Positions 1-7,462 of a stretch of DNA of 11,898 nt are shown here, piece by piece. This DNA comes from an uncultured Erysipelotrichaceae bacterium (GTDB taxonomy: Bacteria > Bacillota_I > Bacilli_A > Erysipelotrichales > Erysipelotrichaceae), in contig CALNCD010000190.1 in the NCBI GenBank assembly GCA_937874965.1, positions 1-11,898 on the forward strand, given 5' to 3'. The translations under genes and the position numbers were made by a program. How positions within the stretch are numbered: the first letter of the stretch is position 1; each line of letters begins with the position of its first letter. The notes under the pieces were generated by a model. That model was not told the DNA's origin. It made no database searches and saw only the letters and a list, made by a program, of their open reading frames with translations.

Positions 1-601
1 CGGCTAAAGCAATATCAGGAAGATCCAAAGGTGCAATCCTCACATCCATCCCGTTCATCTGCTGAATTAACGAAAGATCTGCATCCGCTATGCGAATTGG
101 CCGCTGATAGCAGATCACACCGGAATAGATGGAAGCGGCAAGGTCTCCTCCTGATGCAGTCGCATCGATGCTGTAATTGACCAGATAAGCTAATTTGAAT
201 AAGTCTTTTTTTGATAGTTTGATACCATGGTACTGAAGCAATCCGTCCAGCACGCTGACAATCACAACTCCGCTGGAACCTAAGCCGATTTTCATCGACC
301 CCTCATCCAGACGGCTGAGAATGGTGATTGATACAGACTGCACCGGTATCCGAAGCTCCTGCAAATACCGGGTCCCAAACGCTATCGCTTGATCGACACT
401 GGTAAATCCCGGATGTTTGTCCGAACTATTGATATAGATGAGGGGCTCATCTGCTTGTTCAGTAATCACCTGCGTAAGCAAAGCACTATGAATCTGCACT
501 TCCAGAAAACGATCAAACGCGCCGATAATGGCCTTCCCCCCAGCAACGACATGATATTCACCAGCCAGATAGAGTTTCCCAGGGTGCTTAAGCGAGATCA
601 T
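1..601 (-). CDS. mvaK2: Phosphomevalonate kinase (GHMP family), 3' end beyond window
   Basis: This gene would phosphorylate 5-phosphomevalonate to 5-diphosphomevalonate in the cytosolic mevalonate route to isopentenyl diphosphate. About 200 N-terminal codons are present and the gene runs off the left edge, where roughly 130-170 residues are expected to be missing. The start is an ATG at 599-601 that reads MISLKHPGKLYLAGEYHVVA, a classic GHMP-kinase N-terminus with Lys9 in the conserved PGK element. The glycine-rich ATP loop KIGLGSSGVV lies at residues 104-113, and a second conserved block, ASGGDLAAS, at about 149-157, is typical of phosphomevalonate kinases. The start codon lies inside the end of the decarboxylase gene (14-base overlap), so translation is probably coupled. 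Identity rests on motifs plus operon order; a different GHMP kinase is unlikely in this context. Confidence 0.93.
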   Translation of the reverse strand, partial: MISLKHPGKLYLAGEYHVVAGGKAIIGAFDRFLEVQIHSALLTQVITEQADEPLIYINSSDKHPGFTSVDQAIAFGTRYLQELRIPVQSVSITILSRLDEGSMKIGLGSSGVVIVSVLDGLLQYHGIKLSKKDLFKLAYLVNYSIDATASGGDLAASIYSGVICYQRPIRIADADLSLIQQMNGMDVRIAPLDLPDIALA

Positions 602-1565
602 AGACGTGTACACCCTCTCCGACTTTGCAGACTACGCAAGGAGCACTGACGCCAAGACCGCGTAAACCCTCCAAGACCTTATCAACCACCGGCTGCAGGC
701 AAAGTATTTTAACATTTGGTCCCCCATCCATCGTGAAATAGGCCTCAATGCCTTGTTGACGCAAAATCCGCACAGCATTCATCACCTGAACCGATTCAGG
801 CATGAAATACCACTGCGGCGGATCACAGGCTAGAAGGCTTGCATGCATCCGCATGGCACTTGCTTCGCTTAGCTGGCCGACCGCTTGGAAATTGTGGTCT
901 TCAATCGCCTTAAGCATCTCAGGAATAGAGGCATTGGCTGCCTTTACCCACTCTTGAAAAAAGGGGCTGGTCTGCTGAGTAAGCTGCATCGCCTCACGAG
1001 AACCGAGGGGCTTGCTTTGCTTTGAAACAACGACTGCGATCAGCCGGAAATCTGTCCATGGTGGACATTCAATCGATTCCGCATAGCTGCTTTGATCGTC
1101 ATCACCTGCATGCCAATAAGCAAAACCGCCGTAAACCGAACGACACGCACTGCCTGATCCTTTGCGAACCAGACGAGAGAGTCCAACAGGAGTATACGGA
1201 TATTCCAATGCACTGAGAGCTGCTGCTCCCAAAGCTGCGAAAGCACTTGCTGAGGAAGCAAGTCCAGCAGCCATCGGGACCGTATTGGAAGACGTTATTC
1301 GCGCATACCCCTGATTATGGGTAAGCTCCCGAACCCTGTCCATAAAGCCCGATACACGGCCAAAAGACTTGCCGACGACAAGCTCACCCTCAATCCGCAG
1401 TTCATCCGCAGTCAAAAAGGGATCAAATTCTACCTGCGTTTCGGTATAGAATTGATCCAAGGTCACTGAAATACTCGAGTTGGAAGGAATAATCAGATCC
1501 TGATTCTGCTTCCCCCAGTACTTAATGAGTGCAATGTTGGTATGCGCTTTGGCTGTCGCCTTCAT
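588..1565 (-). CDS. mvaD: Diphosphomevalonate decarboxylase
   Basis: The enzyme carries out ATP-dependent decarboxylation of mevalonate diphosphate to isopentenyl diphosphate. The 325-residue product matches the usual family length. Visible signatures are the N-terminal AHTNIALIKYWGK block (7-19), which is diagnostic for this family; the phosphate-binding loop PMAAGLASSASAF (97-109); GSGSACRSVYGGF (136-148), whose Arg142 matches the conserved active-site arginine; and TMDGGPNVKIL (278-288), whose Asp280 matches the catalytic aspartate. The last block reads DGGPNV where DAGPNV is more usual, a mild substitution. The ATG at 1563-1565 follows an AAGGAG site (1576-1581) located within the mevalonate kinase gene. 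The gene overlaps mevalonate kinase by 44 bases and phosphomevalonate kinase by 14, giving a tightly packed operon. Confidence 0.96.
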   Translation of the reverse strand: MKATAKAHTNIALIKYWGKQNQDLIIPSNSSISVTLDQFYTETQVEFDPFLTADELRIEGELVVGKSFGRVSGFMDRVRELTHNQGYARITSSNTVPMAAGLASSASAFAALGAAALSALEYPYTPVGLSRLVRKGSGSACRSVYGGFAYWHAGDDDQSSYAESIECPPWTDFRLIAVVVSKQSKPLGSREAMQLTQQTSPFFQEWVKAANASIPEMLKAIEDHNFQAVGQLSEASAMRMHASLLACDPPQWYFMPESVQVMNAVRILRQQGIEAYFTMDGGPNVKILCLQPVVDKVLEGLRGLGVSAPCVVCKVGEGVHVYDLA

Positions 1566-2511
1566 GGTCTGCCATCTCCTTCAAATCATAAAGCCAGGTC
1601 TTGATCGCTCCTGCTTGTTCAAGTGATCGTGACACTCGCAATGCTTGATCTACACCTTCACACAGCGCAATGATACAGCCACCTTTACCGCTCCCAGTCA
1701 ATTTAGCGCCGACGGCACCATGTTCCCGGGCGCATTGAATCAAGGATTCAATCCCTTCATCGCTGACACCGAGCTGAACCAGGCAGGAATGTGCCTCATT
1801 CATTCTGAACCCTAAGGATTTGACTTCATTATGCGCCAGCAGGACTGAAACTTCATCTGTCAGTTCGCCTAAACGCTTCATAACGCCTTCCAAGTGAACC
1901 GGATTACGCTCCATCAGCTGCTTAACTTCTGAAATTGCTTCGGCAGTATTCCCTTGCCGACCACTGTCCGCAATGACCAGAATACCATCCACTGCAATCT
2001 GCAAGCAGCTTTCCTGCTTGCCTTTTTCAAAATAGACCGCACGTTCCAAGGTAATGGTCGCGGAATCCAAACCGCTGGGATTTCCATGGTTAATCCGTTC
2101 TGAAATCAAAGAATACTGATTCAGCTGCGCAGCACTTAATTCCAGATCGAAGAAATCATAGATGGCCCGAACCAATGCAACAGAGACTGCCGCACTCGAA
2201 CCGAGACCACGTTGAGTCGGCAAAGAACTTATGATATCAAAATGAAGCCCGAACAACGGATGATTCAAACTGATTAAAACGGCACGGATTAATTCCTTGA
2301 TGCCATCCAACTCGTGCGGTGCGCTCTTCATTTCCCCATGATGATAAATGCAGCCCACACTGATCGGCTCTTCAGTCGCAGTCACGCTTACCTCTATTCC
2401 CGCATTCAGAAAAGGAATCGCAATTGCAGGTTTTCCGTAGACAACCGAATGCTCACCGATTAAAATAATTTTTCCTGCTGCCTTTCCATTGCCGAATTTT
2501 GAGATTGTCAT
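1522..2511 (-). CDS. mvk: Mevalonate kinase
   Basis: This is the first gene of the mevalonate operon. It phosphorylates mevalonate to 5-phosphomevalonate using ATP. The 329-residue product carries the three GHMP-kinase motifs: an N-terminal GKIILIGEHSVVYGKPA block (13-29, Lys14), the glycine-rich ATP loop RGLGSSAA (101-108), and the C-terminal TGSGKGGC (272-279). The NPSGLDSA stretch contains Asp149 at the position of the catalytic aspartate of mevalonate kinases. The ATG at 2509-2511 is preceded by GGAGG only four bases upstream, a slightly short but plausible spacing. A near-consensus promoter lies just upstream (2540-2567). The order kinase, decarboxylase, second kinase is that of the mvaK1-mvaD-mvaK2 operons of streptococci and staphylococci. 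Confidence 0.96.
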   Translation of the reverse strand: MTISKFGNGKAAGKIILIGEHSVVYGKPAIAIPFLNAGIEVSVTATEEPISVGCIYHHGEMKSAPHELDGIKELIRAVLISLNHPLFGLHFDIISSLPTQRGLGSSAAVSVALVRAIYDFFDLELSAAQLNQYSLISERINHGNPSGLDSATITLERAVYFEKGKQESCLQIAVDGILVIADSGRQGNTAEAISEVKQLMERNPVHLEGVMKRLGELTDEVSVLLAHNEVKSLGFRMNEAHSCLVQLGVSDEGIESLIQCAREHGAVGAKLTGSGKGGCIIALCEGVDQALRVSRSLEQAGAIKTWLYDLKEMADHEGDSQSAYQHCTH

Positions 2512-2539
2512 AAGACCTCCGCTGTGATAGTACGTTTGA

Positions 2540-2567
2540 ATTATAGCCTACCACCATGGAATGTCAA
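2540..2567 (-). promoter_or_regulatory. Sigma-A-type promoter of the mevalonate operon
   Basis: On the minus strand there is a perfect -35 TTGACA (2562-2567), a 16-base spacer, and a perfect -10 TATAAT (2540-2545). Transcription should start near 2533, leaving a leader of about 22 bases that carries the GGAGG site of mevalonate kinase. There is no room for a riboswitch or attenuator, so strong constitutive expression is the simplest reading. The promoter begins only about 30 bases after the stop codon of the upstream ABC gene. Confidence 0.88.
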
Positions 2568-2597
2568 TTCTCGAATGAATTATGGGGAATTATGGGA

Positions 2598-4421
2598 TTA
2601 TTGATAATACTGGGCCTGTGCACTGTAGAGTTCATAATATACACCTTCATGGCGAGCCATCAGGGAATCATGATTGCCTTCATCCACAAGCTTCCCCTGA
2701 TCAAAGACCAGGATCCGTTGACAGAACTTGCAACTGCTCATCCGATGGGAGATAACCAGCGCACCCTTTCCCTGAATTGAATGGTTAAAATCCTGGTAGA
2801 GTTCAAACTCCGCTAACGGATCCAAAGCGGCCGTCGGTTCATCCAGAATCAATGTTGCCCCTTGTTTGTACCAGGCACGTGCCATCGCCAGCTTCTGGGC
2901 CTGACCACCTGAGAGTTCAACACCCTCATCATCCATCTGTGTTTTAATCACCGTTTTTTCCCGATGAGGCAGATGATCGATCATCGAGGAAGCATGGCTT
3001 TTCGCGATAGCATTCATAAACCACGCTTCATCCAATGTCGCCCCTGCACAGATATTTTCTTCGACGCTGTATGCAAATAAGCGGAAATCCTGAAAGACAA
3101 CCCCAAGCTGTTTTCGATAATCATCCAATGCAATTGTCTGAATGTCTTGATCGTTCAAATAGATTGTCCCAGAAGTCGGTGAGATTAAACGGCAAATCAG
3201 CTTAACTAGCGTGCTCTTTCCACATCCGTTTTTCCCGACCAATCCAGTCACCTCATCCAAAGAAATTGACAAGGATAAGCGCGAAAGCGCCTCTTGATCA
3301 CTGCCGGGATAACGATAGCTCACTTCATCAAAACGAAGCATGTATGGCTGATCCGGCATTGAAGCACCCTGAAATGATTCATCCTCAATGGCAAGATAAT
3401 CGCTATAATATGATAAGTAATTCACTAAATTTGAATAGGATGCGATGTTCGACAACCCTTTGACCAGCTGGTTAACCATGTTCTGAATCAAATTGACATT
3501 CAACAGCAAAGTTCCCACAAGAATCGCCTGCGTATATGCCTTTATCCCAATCAGGACATAAAGTCCACCCATGCACAGCAATGTCGCAATCTGCCCCAAT
3601 GATTCATAATGAGCCATCTTCAACATACCTTTTCCAAAAGACGCAATGATTGAAACCACGGTATGATGAATGACCTCCTGAATCATCTTGGCCCCACGAT
3701 ACAAGCGGATCAGCTTACCGCTTTCTTCATTCGAGATGATTGTTGAAACGTAATATGACATTTCACGGTTAACAGTCGTATTTTCCTTGAAAATCGAATA
3801 CATGACCCCTGCACTTCGGGCTGACGTCCATACTGAAATAACCATCGGAACAAGAATTAATGCTCCCATCAGCAGAATTGTACCTTCGGAATTCGCGAAC
3901 CCCGCAAGGGATGTGGTAAACGGTGATTTCGCAAGCATCAAGGAAACCAATGCCGCTCCGGAAAAGAAAATTGAGAAGAGAATCGTAAAAAGCGATTGGA
4001 CCATATCTTCGACAAAACTCTGAATCCCACCAGATGAATTTGATCCTTCCTCGGCACGTTGGTACATCAGGCGAATATCTGGTGAAATCAGTTTCGTATA
4101 CGCCATTTCCAATGACTTACGGGTAAGGCGCGCATTCAATTCAAAACTAATCCAATCCAAGGAATCTGTGTTCAGTTTTTTCAATCCGGCTGTGATTAGG
4201 CCAACAAGAGCCAGGACTGCCAAATAGATAACAACATGCCGCAGGAGTTCTGCTTGAGGAACCTGTGCTTGAAACTGATTCAATACCAACGCAAGAAACA
4301 GCGTAGGGAAATAACTCATGACTAAGACAAAGAAAGCATAGCTTCCGGAAATAGCCAAGGCCCATGGATCTAGTGAGTGAACTAACCCCACCACTTGAAG
4401 GGCTTTTTTAAACGGCTTCAT
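2598..4421 (-). CDS. ABC exporter half-transporter (membrane domain fused to ATPase), second of pair
   Basis: The product is a 607-residue membrane ABC protein whose N-terminal half (about residues 15-330) contains several hydrophobic segments and whose C-terminal half is a nucleotide-binding domain. Walker A is GKNGCGKST (396-404, Lys402), the signature is LSGGQ (503-507), Walker B ends in Asp527 followed by catalytic Glu528, and the switch histidine is His559, so the ATPase site appears intact. I chose the ATG at 4419-4421 and not a start 20 codons upstream, because an AAGGAGG site (4428-4434) stands seven bases before it. The start lies inside the last codons of the preceding transporter gene (14-base overlap), indicating coupled translation and a heterodimer. 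The substrate cannot be told; drugs, peptides or lipids are handled by relatives of this architecture. Confidence 0.9.
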   Translation of the reverse strand: MKPFKKALQVVGLVHSLDPWALAISGSYAFFVLVMSYFPTLFLALVLNQFQAQVPQAELLRHVVIYLAVLALVGLITAGLKKLNTDSLDWISFELNARLTRKSLEMAYTKLISPDIRLMYQRAEEGSNSSGGIQSFVEDMVQSLFTILFSIFFSGAALVSLMLAKSPFTTSLAGFANSEGTILLMGALILVPMVISVWTSARSAGVMYSIFKENTTVNREMSYYVSTIISNEESGKLIRLYRGAKMIQEVIHHTVVSIIASFGKGMLKMAHYESLGQIATLLCMGGLYVLIGIKAYTQAILVGTLLLNVNLIQNMVNQLVKGLSNIASYSNLVNYLSYYSDYLAIEDESFQGASMPDQPYMLRFDEVSYRYPGSDQEALSRLSLSISLDEVTGLVGKNGCGKSTLVKLICRLISPTSGTIYLNDQDIQTIALDDYRKQLGVVFQDFRLFAYSVEENICAGATLDEAWFMNAIAKSHASSMIDHLPHREKTVIKTQMDDEGVELSGGQAQKLAMARAWYKQGATLILDEPTAALDPLAEFELYQDFNHSIQGKGALVISHRMSSCKFCQRILVFDQGKLVDEGNHDSLMARHEGVYYELYSAQAQYYQ

Positions 4422-6207
4422 ACTGATCCTCCTTATAGTATTGACTCTGCACATGGAACATTGATGCATATTCACCCCCATATCGCATCAGCTCTTCATG
4501 TGACCCTGATTCAAGAACACGACCATTCGCCAAAAACAGAATACGATCACAGAAACGGGTAGAACTCAACCGATGGGAGATAAACAGTGATGTATGTGTT
4601 CCGACTAGCTGTTGATAACTTTCATACATAGCTTGTTCAGCCAAAGCATCCAGAGCCGCCGTTGGCTCATCCAGGACAAGAATACGCCCTTGTTTATACA
4701 ACGCACGGGCCAACATGAGTTTCTGTTGTTCTCCTCCTGAAAAATTCTCACCATCCAGATAAATATTCCGTGTCAGCTGAGTCTTTAAGCCCTCTTTAAG
4801 TCCAGCTACTTTCTGCATCATCCCGCTTTTTTCGAGAACATCCTCCAAACGATTCTGATCCATGGACAGCCGGCTCATCGCAATATTCTGTTCAACATTC
4901 AAGGCCCATATCTCACTCTCCTGAAAGACAGGGGAAATCATGCCCATATAAGCCGATTCCGAAAAATAAGACTGAGGAAAACCATTGATCCGAATGACCC
5001 CTTCGGTTGGATGAATCAAACCGCAAAGCAGTTTCACCAATGTACTCTTGCCTGCACCGTTGATTCCGACCAATGCTAGTTTCTCACCCGCTTTGAGTTC
5101 AACATTAAAGTCATCAATAACCCGTTTTTCCTGACCAGGATAACAGAATGAAATATGATCAAAGACAATAGTCAGTTCACCATCAACCGCTTCACCGCTT
5201 CCCCAGAAATGTGTTTCCGGATAGTCGAGGAATTCCCGTAAGTCATCCATGCCTTGAGAAGCAACCTGAAGTTTAAAGATGCCATCCACAATCTCTTTCA
5301 TCCATGTTGTAAATCCACTCATCAAACTGAAGAATAATGTGAAACGAACCAAGGACATGCCCTGATAAACACTGATAACGAGATAGATATACGCAAAACC
5401 TTCCCGCAGAACCAATGCAGCCATATCGCAGATATCCGCAACGAATTGGATTGCATGTTCACGCTTGGCATAATCAAACGATTCTTGTTTCAAGGCTTGA
5501 TTCTTTGCATTCAGCCAATCAGCAATCGGATAAAGCCGTACATCTTCAGCATTCCGCATATCAATGGACTGGTTCTTAAGATACCGGCGCTTCGTCTGCA
5601 GGGCACTGCGTGCTTTCCGGTTTTCTTCTTTATACCGTCTGACTCGGTTCAAGCCATAGAATGAAAGCATACCGCTGAGGAGAACCACCAAGAAGATAAA
5701 CGGTGAATAAAAAGAAATAATCACGCCATAAACAAGAAATCCAATGCCATTCTTCAAAAGGCGCAGCACCTGTGTGTACATGGCCTCTGCCCCTTCCCAA
5801 TTGCTGTTGATTCCATTATCAAGTGCTTTGGTATATGAATAGTTCAGATCAGCTTGAGTCATATCGGTGTAATCCATTGTGATATACTTCCCATAAACCT
5901 TCTCACCAAAAGTTAGGATACGACCGCTGACTCCTTCCAGAAAACCCAGGTTTGTCACTCGGTTCAAAACATACGTTAGGACCGCTAACCCAAGACTGAT
6001 ACCGCTGACTTGGACAATCATTGTCTCAATGCCAAGTGAACTCGCAAGAACATTGACAATCACAGTTGGAATCAATACTGTCGCCAGCGCCATGAAAACG
6101 GTACAGATCACTTGGATCATCATATGACGCTGCATAGCTGGATGGCTAGGTAGCACTGTTTTAAAATAATAGGTCACATTCTCAATGACCCGATGTTTAT
6201 GTTTCAT
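4408..6207 (-). CDS. ABC exporter half-transporter (membrane domain fused to ATPase), first of pair
   Basis: The 599-residue protein has a membrane domain over about the first 320 residues, with hydrophobic segments near 30-55, 62-82, 152-188 and 265-305, and a C-terminal nucleotide-binding domain. Walker A is GINGAGKST (381-389, Lys387), the signature is FSGGEQQ (489-495), Walker B ends in Asp513-Glu514, and the switch histidine is His545. All catalytic residues are therefore present. The C-termini of the two transporters resemble each other: both have RFCDRIL- or KFCQRIL-type segments after the switch histidine and end near QSQYYK or QAQYYQ. This points to duplication of an ancestral gene. 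The ATG at 6205-6207 is preceded by AGGGTGATGAA, which pairs with the extended anti-Shine-Dalgarno through GGTGAT. The pair most likely forms a heterodimeric exporter in the cytoplasmic membrane with unknown cargo. Confidence 0.9.
   Translation of the reverse strand: MKHKHRVIENVTYYFKTVLPSHPAMQRHMMIQVICTVFMALATVLIPTVIVNVLASSLGIETMIVQVSGISLGLAVLTYVLNRVTNLGFLEGVSGRILTFGEKVYGKYITMDYTDMTQADLNYSYTKALDNGINSNWEGAEAMYTQVLRLLKNGIGFLVYGVIISFYSPFIFLVVLLSGMLSFYGLNRVRRYKEENRKARSALQTKRRYLKNQSIDMRNAEDVRLYPIADWLNAKNQALKQESFDYAKREHAIQFVADICDMAALVLREGFAYIYLVISVYQGMSLVRFTLFFSLMSGFTTWMKEIVDGIFKLQVASQGMDDLREFLDYPETHFWGSGEAVDGELTIVFDHISFCYPGQEKRVIDDFNVELKAGEKLALVGINGAGKSTLVKLLCGLIHPTEGVIRINGFPQSYFSESAYMGMISPVFQESEIWALNVEQNIAMSRLSMDQNRLEDVLEKSGMMQKVAGLKEGLKTQLTRNIYLDGENFSGGEQQKLMLARALYKQGRILVLDEPTAALDALAEQAMYESYQQLVGTHTSLFISHRLSSTRFCDRILFLANGRVLESGSHEELMRYGGEYASMFHVQSQYYKEDQYEAV
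4425..4434 (-). promoter_or_regulatory. Ribosome binding site fixing the start of the second ABC gene
   Basis: On the minus strand AAGGAGGATC lies immediately before the ATG at 4421. It is a near-perfect match to the 16S anti-Shine-Dalgarno sequence and sits inside the coding region of the upstream ABC gene. It supports the shorter 607-residue product over the 627-residue alternative that would begin at 4481. Confidence 0.85.
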
Positions 6208-6423
6208 TTCATCACCCTATGTCATCATAGCATGTTGCTTTCAATAACCACGGAATCTCAAGCCAAGCGGTAGAATAATCAGGACAAGAGGTAAATCAAG
6301 AAGCTGATTTTGATTGAAAATAAGTTAAACAAAATTATCTAAAGTTTAAAAATCAAAATCATTCTTTTGATAAATCTGGCTAAAAATATAGTTAATCCAA
6401 TAAAATCACAGTACTTACTAAAA
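6208..6423. other. AT-rich intergenic leader upstream of the ABC pair
   Basis: No gene is visible here. Two possible minus-strand promoters for the ABC operon can be seen. One has -35 TTGATT (6294-6299), a 16-base spacer and -10 TATTCT (6272-6277). The other is an extended -10, TGCTATGAT (6224-6232), with no good -35, which would leave almost no leader before the ribosome binding site. An 11-base inverted repeat (6305-6315 with 6351-6361) lies upstream of both and could be an operator, though its low complexity weakens the case. Confidence 0.4.
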
Positions 6424-6448
6424 TAAAAAGGCCAGCTGGGGCTGCTGG
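6424..6448 (-). terminator. Intrinsic terminator downstream of the surface-protein remnant
   Basis: On the minus strand a 9-bp stem (AAGACCAGC pairing with GCTGGCCTT, one G-T pair) with a 7-base loop is followed by TTTTTATTTT. It ends any transcript of the degraded sorting-signal frame and insulates the ABC operon from it. Confidence 0.8.
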
Positions 6449-6499
6449 TCTTAGACAAATATGGCCATACTAAATAAATTAATTAATCGCTGAACGCTA

Positions 6500-6724
6500 C
6501 TAATTCTTTTTAATTCGAATCCAATCACTCAGCAACAGGGTTATTGCACCCATCAGGACCAACATCAATGATGCGTTAATGGCAAATAATCCGACTCCAG
6601 TATTCGGAATTACATTTATTACCGGAACAGGTTTAGCCTTTGTTGGTATTTCGACTCCTGGGTGTTCATTACCAACTGTTGCTTTCTTCGCAATTGATTT
6701 TACTATCTTGCATCTTTCATGCAA
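6500..6724 (-). pseudogene. C-terminal remnant of a sortase-anchored cell-wall surface protein
   Basis: The frame encodes 74 residues ending in a complete cell-wall sorting signal: a short proline-rich spacer (KAKPVPV), the variant sorting motif IPNTG (39-43), a hydrophobic segment of about 22 residues, and the charged tail RIKKN. Sortase A-type enzymes cleave such motifs between Thr and Gly. There is no signal peptide, no ATG start and no convincing ribosome binding site, so the fragment alone could not be exported. An in-frame TGA (6725-6727) immediately precedes it, and the same frame stays open upstream for a further 56 codons (6728-6895), ending at the tRNA terminator. This suggests the tail of a larger gene whose front has been deleted. 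The terminator at 6424-6448 is its preserved downstream end. The sorting signal is clear; the interpretation as a pseudogene is inference. Confidence 0.7.
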
Positions 6725-6861
6725 TCATCCCAAAAATTCGGAAAGATTTTGCCTTCCTATTTCTTCTGGCGTCATTCGAATAAATGGAATATCATCACTA
6801 TCTTTAAACGATATGTTCAAGTATATTGCCACCTGTTCGACCAACAGTGGGCGCTTGAAAA

Positions 6862-6892
6862 TAAAAAACTCACCTGAATAATTGTGAGTTTT
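6862..6892 (-). terminator. Intrinsic terminator of the tRNA-Val gene
   Basis: On the minus strand AAAACTCAC (6884-6892) pairs perfectly with GTGAGTTTT (6865-6873) around a 10-base loop, followed by a T-rich tail. It begins 11 bases beyond the encoded CCA end of the tRNA. Confidence 0.8.
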
Positions 6893-6902
6893 GATTCAAT
6901 AA

Positions 6903-6978
6903 TGGTGGACGCTAAGGGACTCGAACCCCTGACCCCTTCCACGTCAAGGAAGTGCTCTCCCAACTGAGCTAAGCGTCC
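6903..6978 (-). tRNA. tRNA-Val (anticodon GAC)
   Basis: A full cloverleaf of 76 bases can be drawn on the minus strand. The acceptor stem pairs GGACGCT with AGCGTCC. The D arm is GCTC/GAGC and the anticodon stem is CTTCC/GGAAG. The seven-base loop TTGACGT gives anticodon GAC. The T arm carries the TTCGAGT loop with one G-T pair in its stem. The discriminator is A and the terminal CCA is encoded in the DNA. GAC reads the valine codons GUC and GUU. The gene has its own promoter and terminator and appears to be monocistronic. Confidence 0.96.
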
Positions 6979-6987
6979 GGCTTGTCT

Positions 6988-7016
6988 ATAATATCATTTT
7001 TTTTGAAGCTTGAAAA
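6988..7016 (-). promoter_or_regulatory. Promoter of the tRNA-Val gene
   Basis: On the minus strand -35 TTTTCA (7011-7016) and -10 TATTAT (6988-6993) are separated by 17 bases, each with one or two departures from consensus. Transcription would start near 6981, leaving only a two- to three-base 5' leader before the mature tRNA. This is short but possible. Confidence 0.55.
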
Positions 7017-7025
7017 GACTTCCGA

Positions 7026-7048
7026 AGAAAAAGATGATTTCTCATCTT
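7026..7048 (-). terminator. Probable intrinsic terminator of the metal-dependent regulator
   Basis: On the minus strand AAGATGA (7042-7048) pairs with TCATCTT (7031-7037) across a GAAA tetraloop, followed by TTTC. The stem begins within the stop codon of the regulator gene. It is AT-rich and therefore only moderately convincing. Confidence 0.5.
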
Positions 7049-7436
7049 AATCCTTCTGTAGTTTAAGTGTTAACTCTTTAATTTTGTCAACTGTATCGGT
7101 ACTCAGCAAGTGCTCAATCGAACATGCTTCGTCCTCAGCAGTCTCATCCTCAACATCCAAAACATCCATCAAGAACTTCTTCAGGGTCGAATGGTGGTAA
7201 TAGATTTGCTTCGCTTGTTCTATTCCATACTCTGTCAGGTAGATTTGCCCATAGCGGATCTGGGTAGCCAACCCATTCGCCACCAGTGTATTCACAGCGT
7301 GATTTACACTTGGTTTCGCAACTTTCAAATGCTGAGCAACATCTACTGATCGAACCCCATCTCCTTTATCAAGAAGATAGATAGCCTTAAGATAGTCTTC
7401 TGTCGAGGGTGTCAAGATATGGTTTGATCCCATCAT
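7047..7436 (-). CDS. DtxR/MntR-family metal-dependent transcriptional repressor
   Basis: The 129-residue protein has the layout of the small MntR-like branch. A winged helix-turn-helix occupies about residues 9-72 (TPSTEDYLKAIYLL, recognition region VAKPSVNHAVNTL, wing IRYGQIYLT), and a metal-binding and dimerisation domain follows at 73-129. It lacks the SH3-like third domain of DtxR. Candidate metal ligands by alignment from memory are Asp14, His82, Cys105, Glu108 and His109. The C-terminal block EACSIEHLLS matches the family's EAxxxEHxxS signature. Two in-frame ATGs are adjacent; with GGAGG three bases before the first and six before the second, the second (7431-7433) may be the true start. 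Relatives bind Mn2+ or Fe2+ and repress metal-uptake genes. The neighbouring Mn-riboswitch-controlled pump suggests Mn2+ here. Confidence 0.9.
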   Translation of the reverse strand: MMGSNHILTPSTEDYLKAIYLLDKGDGVRSVDVAQHLKVAKPSVNHAVNTLVANGLATQIRYGQIYLTEYGIEQAKQIYYHHSTLKKFLMDVLDVEDETAEDEACSIEHLLSTDTVDKIKELTLKLQKD

Positions 7437-7462
7437 GAACCTCCTCTTTCGCTACTAACCCT

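Noticed and set aside
389..649. Plus-strand open frame of 86 codons
   Set aside because: It is the antisense shadow of phosphomevalonate kinase and the decarboxylase end, both of which carry clear family motifs on the minus strand.
2571..2597. Possible terminator after the second ABC gene
   Set aside because: Only a weak 5-bp AATTC/GAATT pairing without a T tract is present.
4422..4481. Twenty-codon N-terminal extension of the second ABC gene (start at 4481)
   Set aside because: It has no ribosome site and lies deep in the upstream gene, whereas the ATG at 4421 has a strong AAGGAGG at ideal spacing.
6725..6727. In-frame TGA before the sorting-signal frame as evidence for TGA read as tryptophan
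   Set aside because: The roughly 9 kb of clear coding sequence in the window uses TGG for tryptophan with no internal TGA, so a mycoplasma-type code is not supported.
6579..6881. Plus-strand open frame of 100 codons between the terminator and the tRNA
   Set aside because: It is antisense to the clear sorting-signal frame, has no ribosome binding site or promoter, and shows no recognisable domain.
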